Shown one piece after another: positions 6,516 through 7,090 of a DNA stretch of 7,090 bases. This DNA is from Leptotrichia sp. oral taxon 215 (GTDB lineage: Bacteria; Fusobacteriota; Fusobacteriia; Fusobacteriales; Leptotrichiaceae), in the NCBI GenBank assembly GCA_905371725.1, contig CAJPML010000045.1:1-7090 (forward strand). The letters are read 5' to 3'. How positions within the stretch are numbered: position 1 is the first letter of the stretch; every line of letters begins with the position of its first letter. A model generated the notes under the pieces. It was not told the origin of the DNA and did no database searches. It saw nothing but the letters and a program-made list of their open reading frames with translations. Both the position numbers and the translations under genes were made by a program.

Positions 6516-7088
6516 ATGATCAGAATAAGAAATCTATCAAAAAAATATGGAGAAAATGTTGTTTTTGAAAATAGGTCATTTGATCTTGAAGAAAGAAAAA
6601 CAACAGCAATTATGGGGAAATCAGGCCTTGGAAAAACTACTCTTCTAAGAATATTGATGGGTCTTGAAAAGTACGATGCAGGCAGCATTGAAGGAATGGA
6701 AAATAAGAAAAAAAGTGCAGTCTTTCAGGAAGACAGGCTCTGCGAAAATCTTTCGGCAGTGACAAATGTTGCCATTGTATGCGAAAAGAATGTTACTTTG
6801 CAGGAAATAAGACAAGAACTGGAAAATATAGGCCTTTCAGGGAGTACAGAAAAGCCTGTAAGAGAACTTAGCGGCGGAATGAAAAGAAGGGTAGCAATAA
6901 TAAGAAGCATTATGGCTGATTCAGATATTGTAGTATTTGATGAGCCTTTTAAGGGACTGGATGTGGAAACCAGAAAAACTGTCATAGATTATCTGAAGGA
7001 AAAATTGAAGGACAGGACAGTTATAATGGTAACACACGATATAGATGAAGCTTTGGCATTAAACTGCAAAATAATAAACTTAAAATAA
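6516..7088 (+). CDS. Compact ABC importer ATPase partnered with the SsuC/TauC-like permease
   Basis: This cytoplasmic ATPase powers the importer. All nucleotide-binding elements are present: Tyr11 for adenine stacking, Walker A GKSGLGKT (34-41), Q-loop Gln71 (AVFQED), signature LSGGM (118-122), Walker B IVVFDEP (138-144, catalytic Glu143), D-loop GLD (147-149) and switch His174 (VTHD). The order FQEDRL followed by NV is typical of SsuB/TauB-type subunits. At 190 residues it is shorter than the usual 240-260; it ends about 15 residues after the switch histidine, so the extra C-terminal segment is missing. The TAA at 7086-7088 is inside the window, two bases before the edge, so this is a real stop as read. 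GAGGGA (6503-6508) lies seven bases before the ATG, within the permease gene. A substrate-binding protein gene may follow off the right edge. Confidence 0.93.
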   Translation: MIRIRNLSKKYGENVVFENRSFDLEERKTTAIMGKSGLGKTTLLRILMGLEKYDAGSIEGMENKKKSAVFQEDRLCENLSAVTNVAIVCEKNVTLQEIRQELENIGLSGSTEKPVRELSGGMKRRVAIIRSIMADSDIVVFDEPFKGLDVETRKTVIDYLKEKLKDRTVIMVTHDIDEALALNCKIINLK

Positions 7089-7090
7089 CG

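Overview
The window is an AT-rich bacterial chromosome segment (about 30% G+C by eye) with strong AGGAG-type ribosome binding sites, AGA/GGA-rich codon use and A/T-rich spacers. Together with the gene types (zinc methionine synthases, a ClC-RCK_C fusion, a small HIT protein) this suggests a low-GC anaerobe. My best guess is the Fusobacteriota, perhaps the Leptotrichia group. That is inference from composition and the look of the proteins, not from any marker gene.

Layout. (1) 1-2870, + strand: methionine synthesis. The C-terminal two thirds of cobalamin-independent methionine synthase (metE) runs in from the left edge of the window. It is followed after 73 bp by a stand-alone MetE-like catalytic barrel of the YxjG/YxjH type, and then by a good intrinsic terminator. 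Both proteins keep the complete His-Cys-Glu-Cys zinc site. (2) 2871-3233: a spacer between convergent genes. It holds a 20-bp direct-repeat array (iteron-like), a 10-bp-phased A-rich tract, an imperfect inverted repeat, and a 59-codon stop-free stretch on the minus strand, in frame behind the HIT stop codon, which may be decayed coding sequence. (3) 3234-3692, - strand: a HIT-family nucleotide hydrolase/transferase. (4) 3693-4048: a divergent promoter region, with a good sigma70-type promoter for the gene on the right. (5) 4049-5632, + strand: a ClC chloride transporter of the H+/Cl- exchanger type with a C-terminal RCK_C domain. (6) 5756-7088, + strand: two genes of an SsuBC/TauBC-like ABC importer, a permease followed one base later by a compact ATPase. 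The substrate-binding protein is not in the window.

How the genes fit together. The first two genes plausibly form a methionine transcription unit whose control region lies left of the window. The HIT gene stands alone. The ClC gene has its own promoter, and no terminator is visible between it and the ABC pair, so read-through is possible. Sulfonate/taurine-type importers can feed sulfur metabolism, but nothing here proves a link to the methionine genes. I see no defence system, CRISPR array, intact transposase, tRNA or rRNA. The least explained sequence is the repeat-bearing spacer at 2871-3233.
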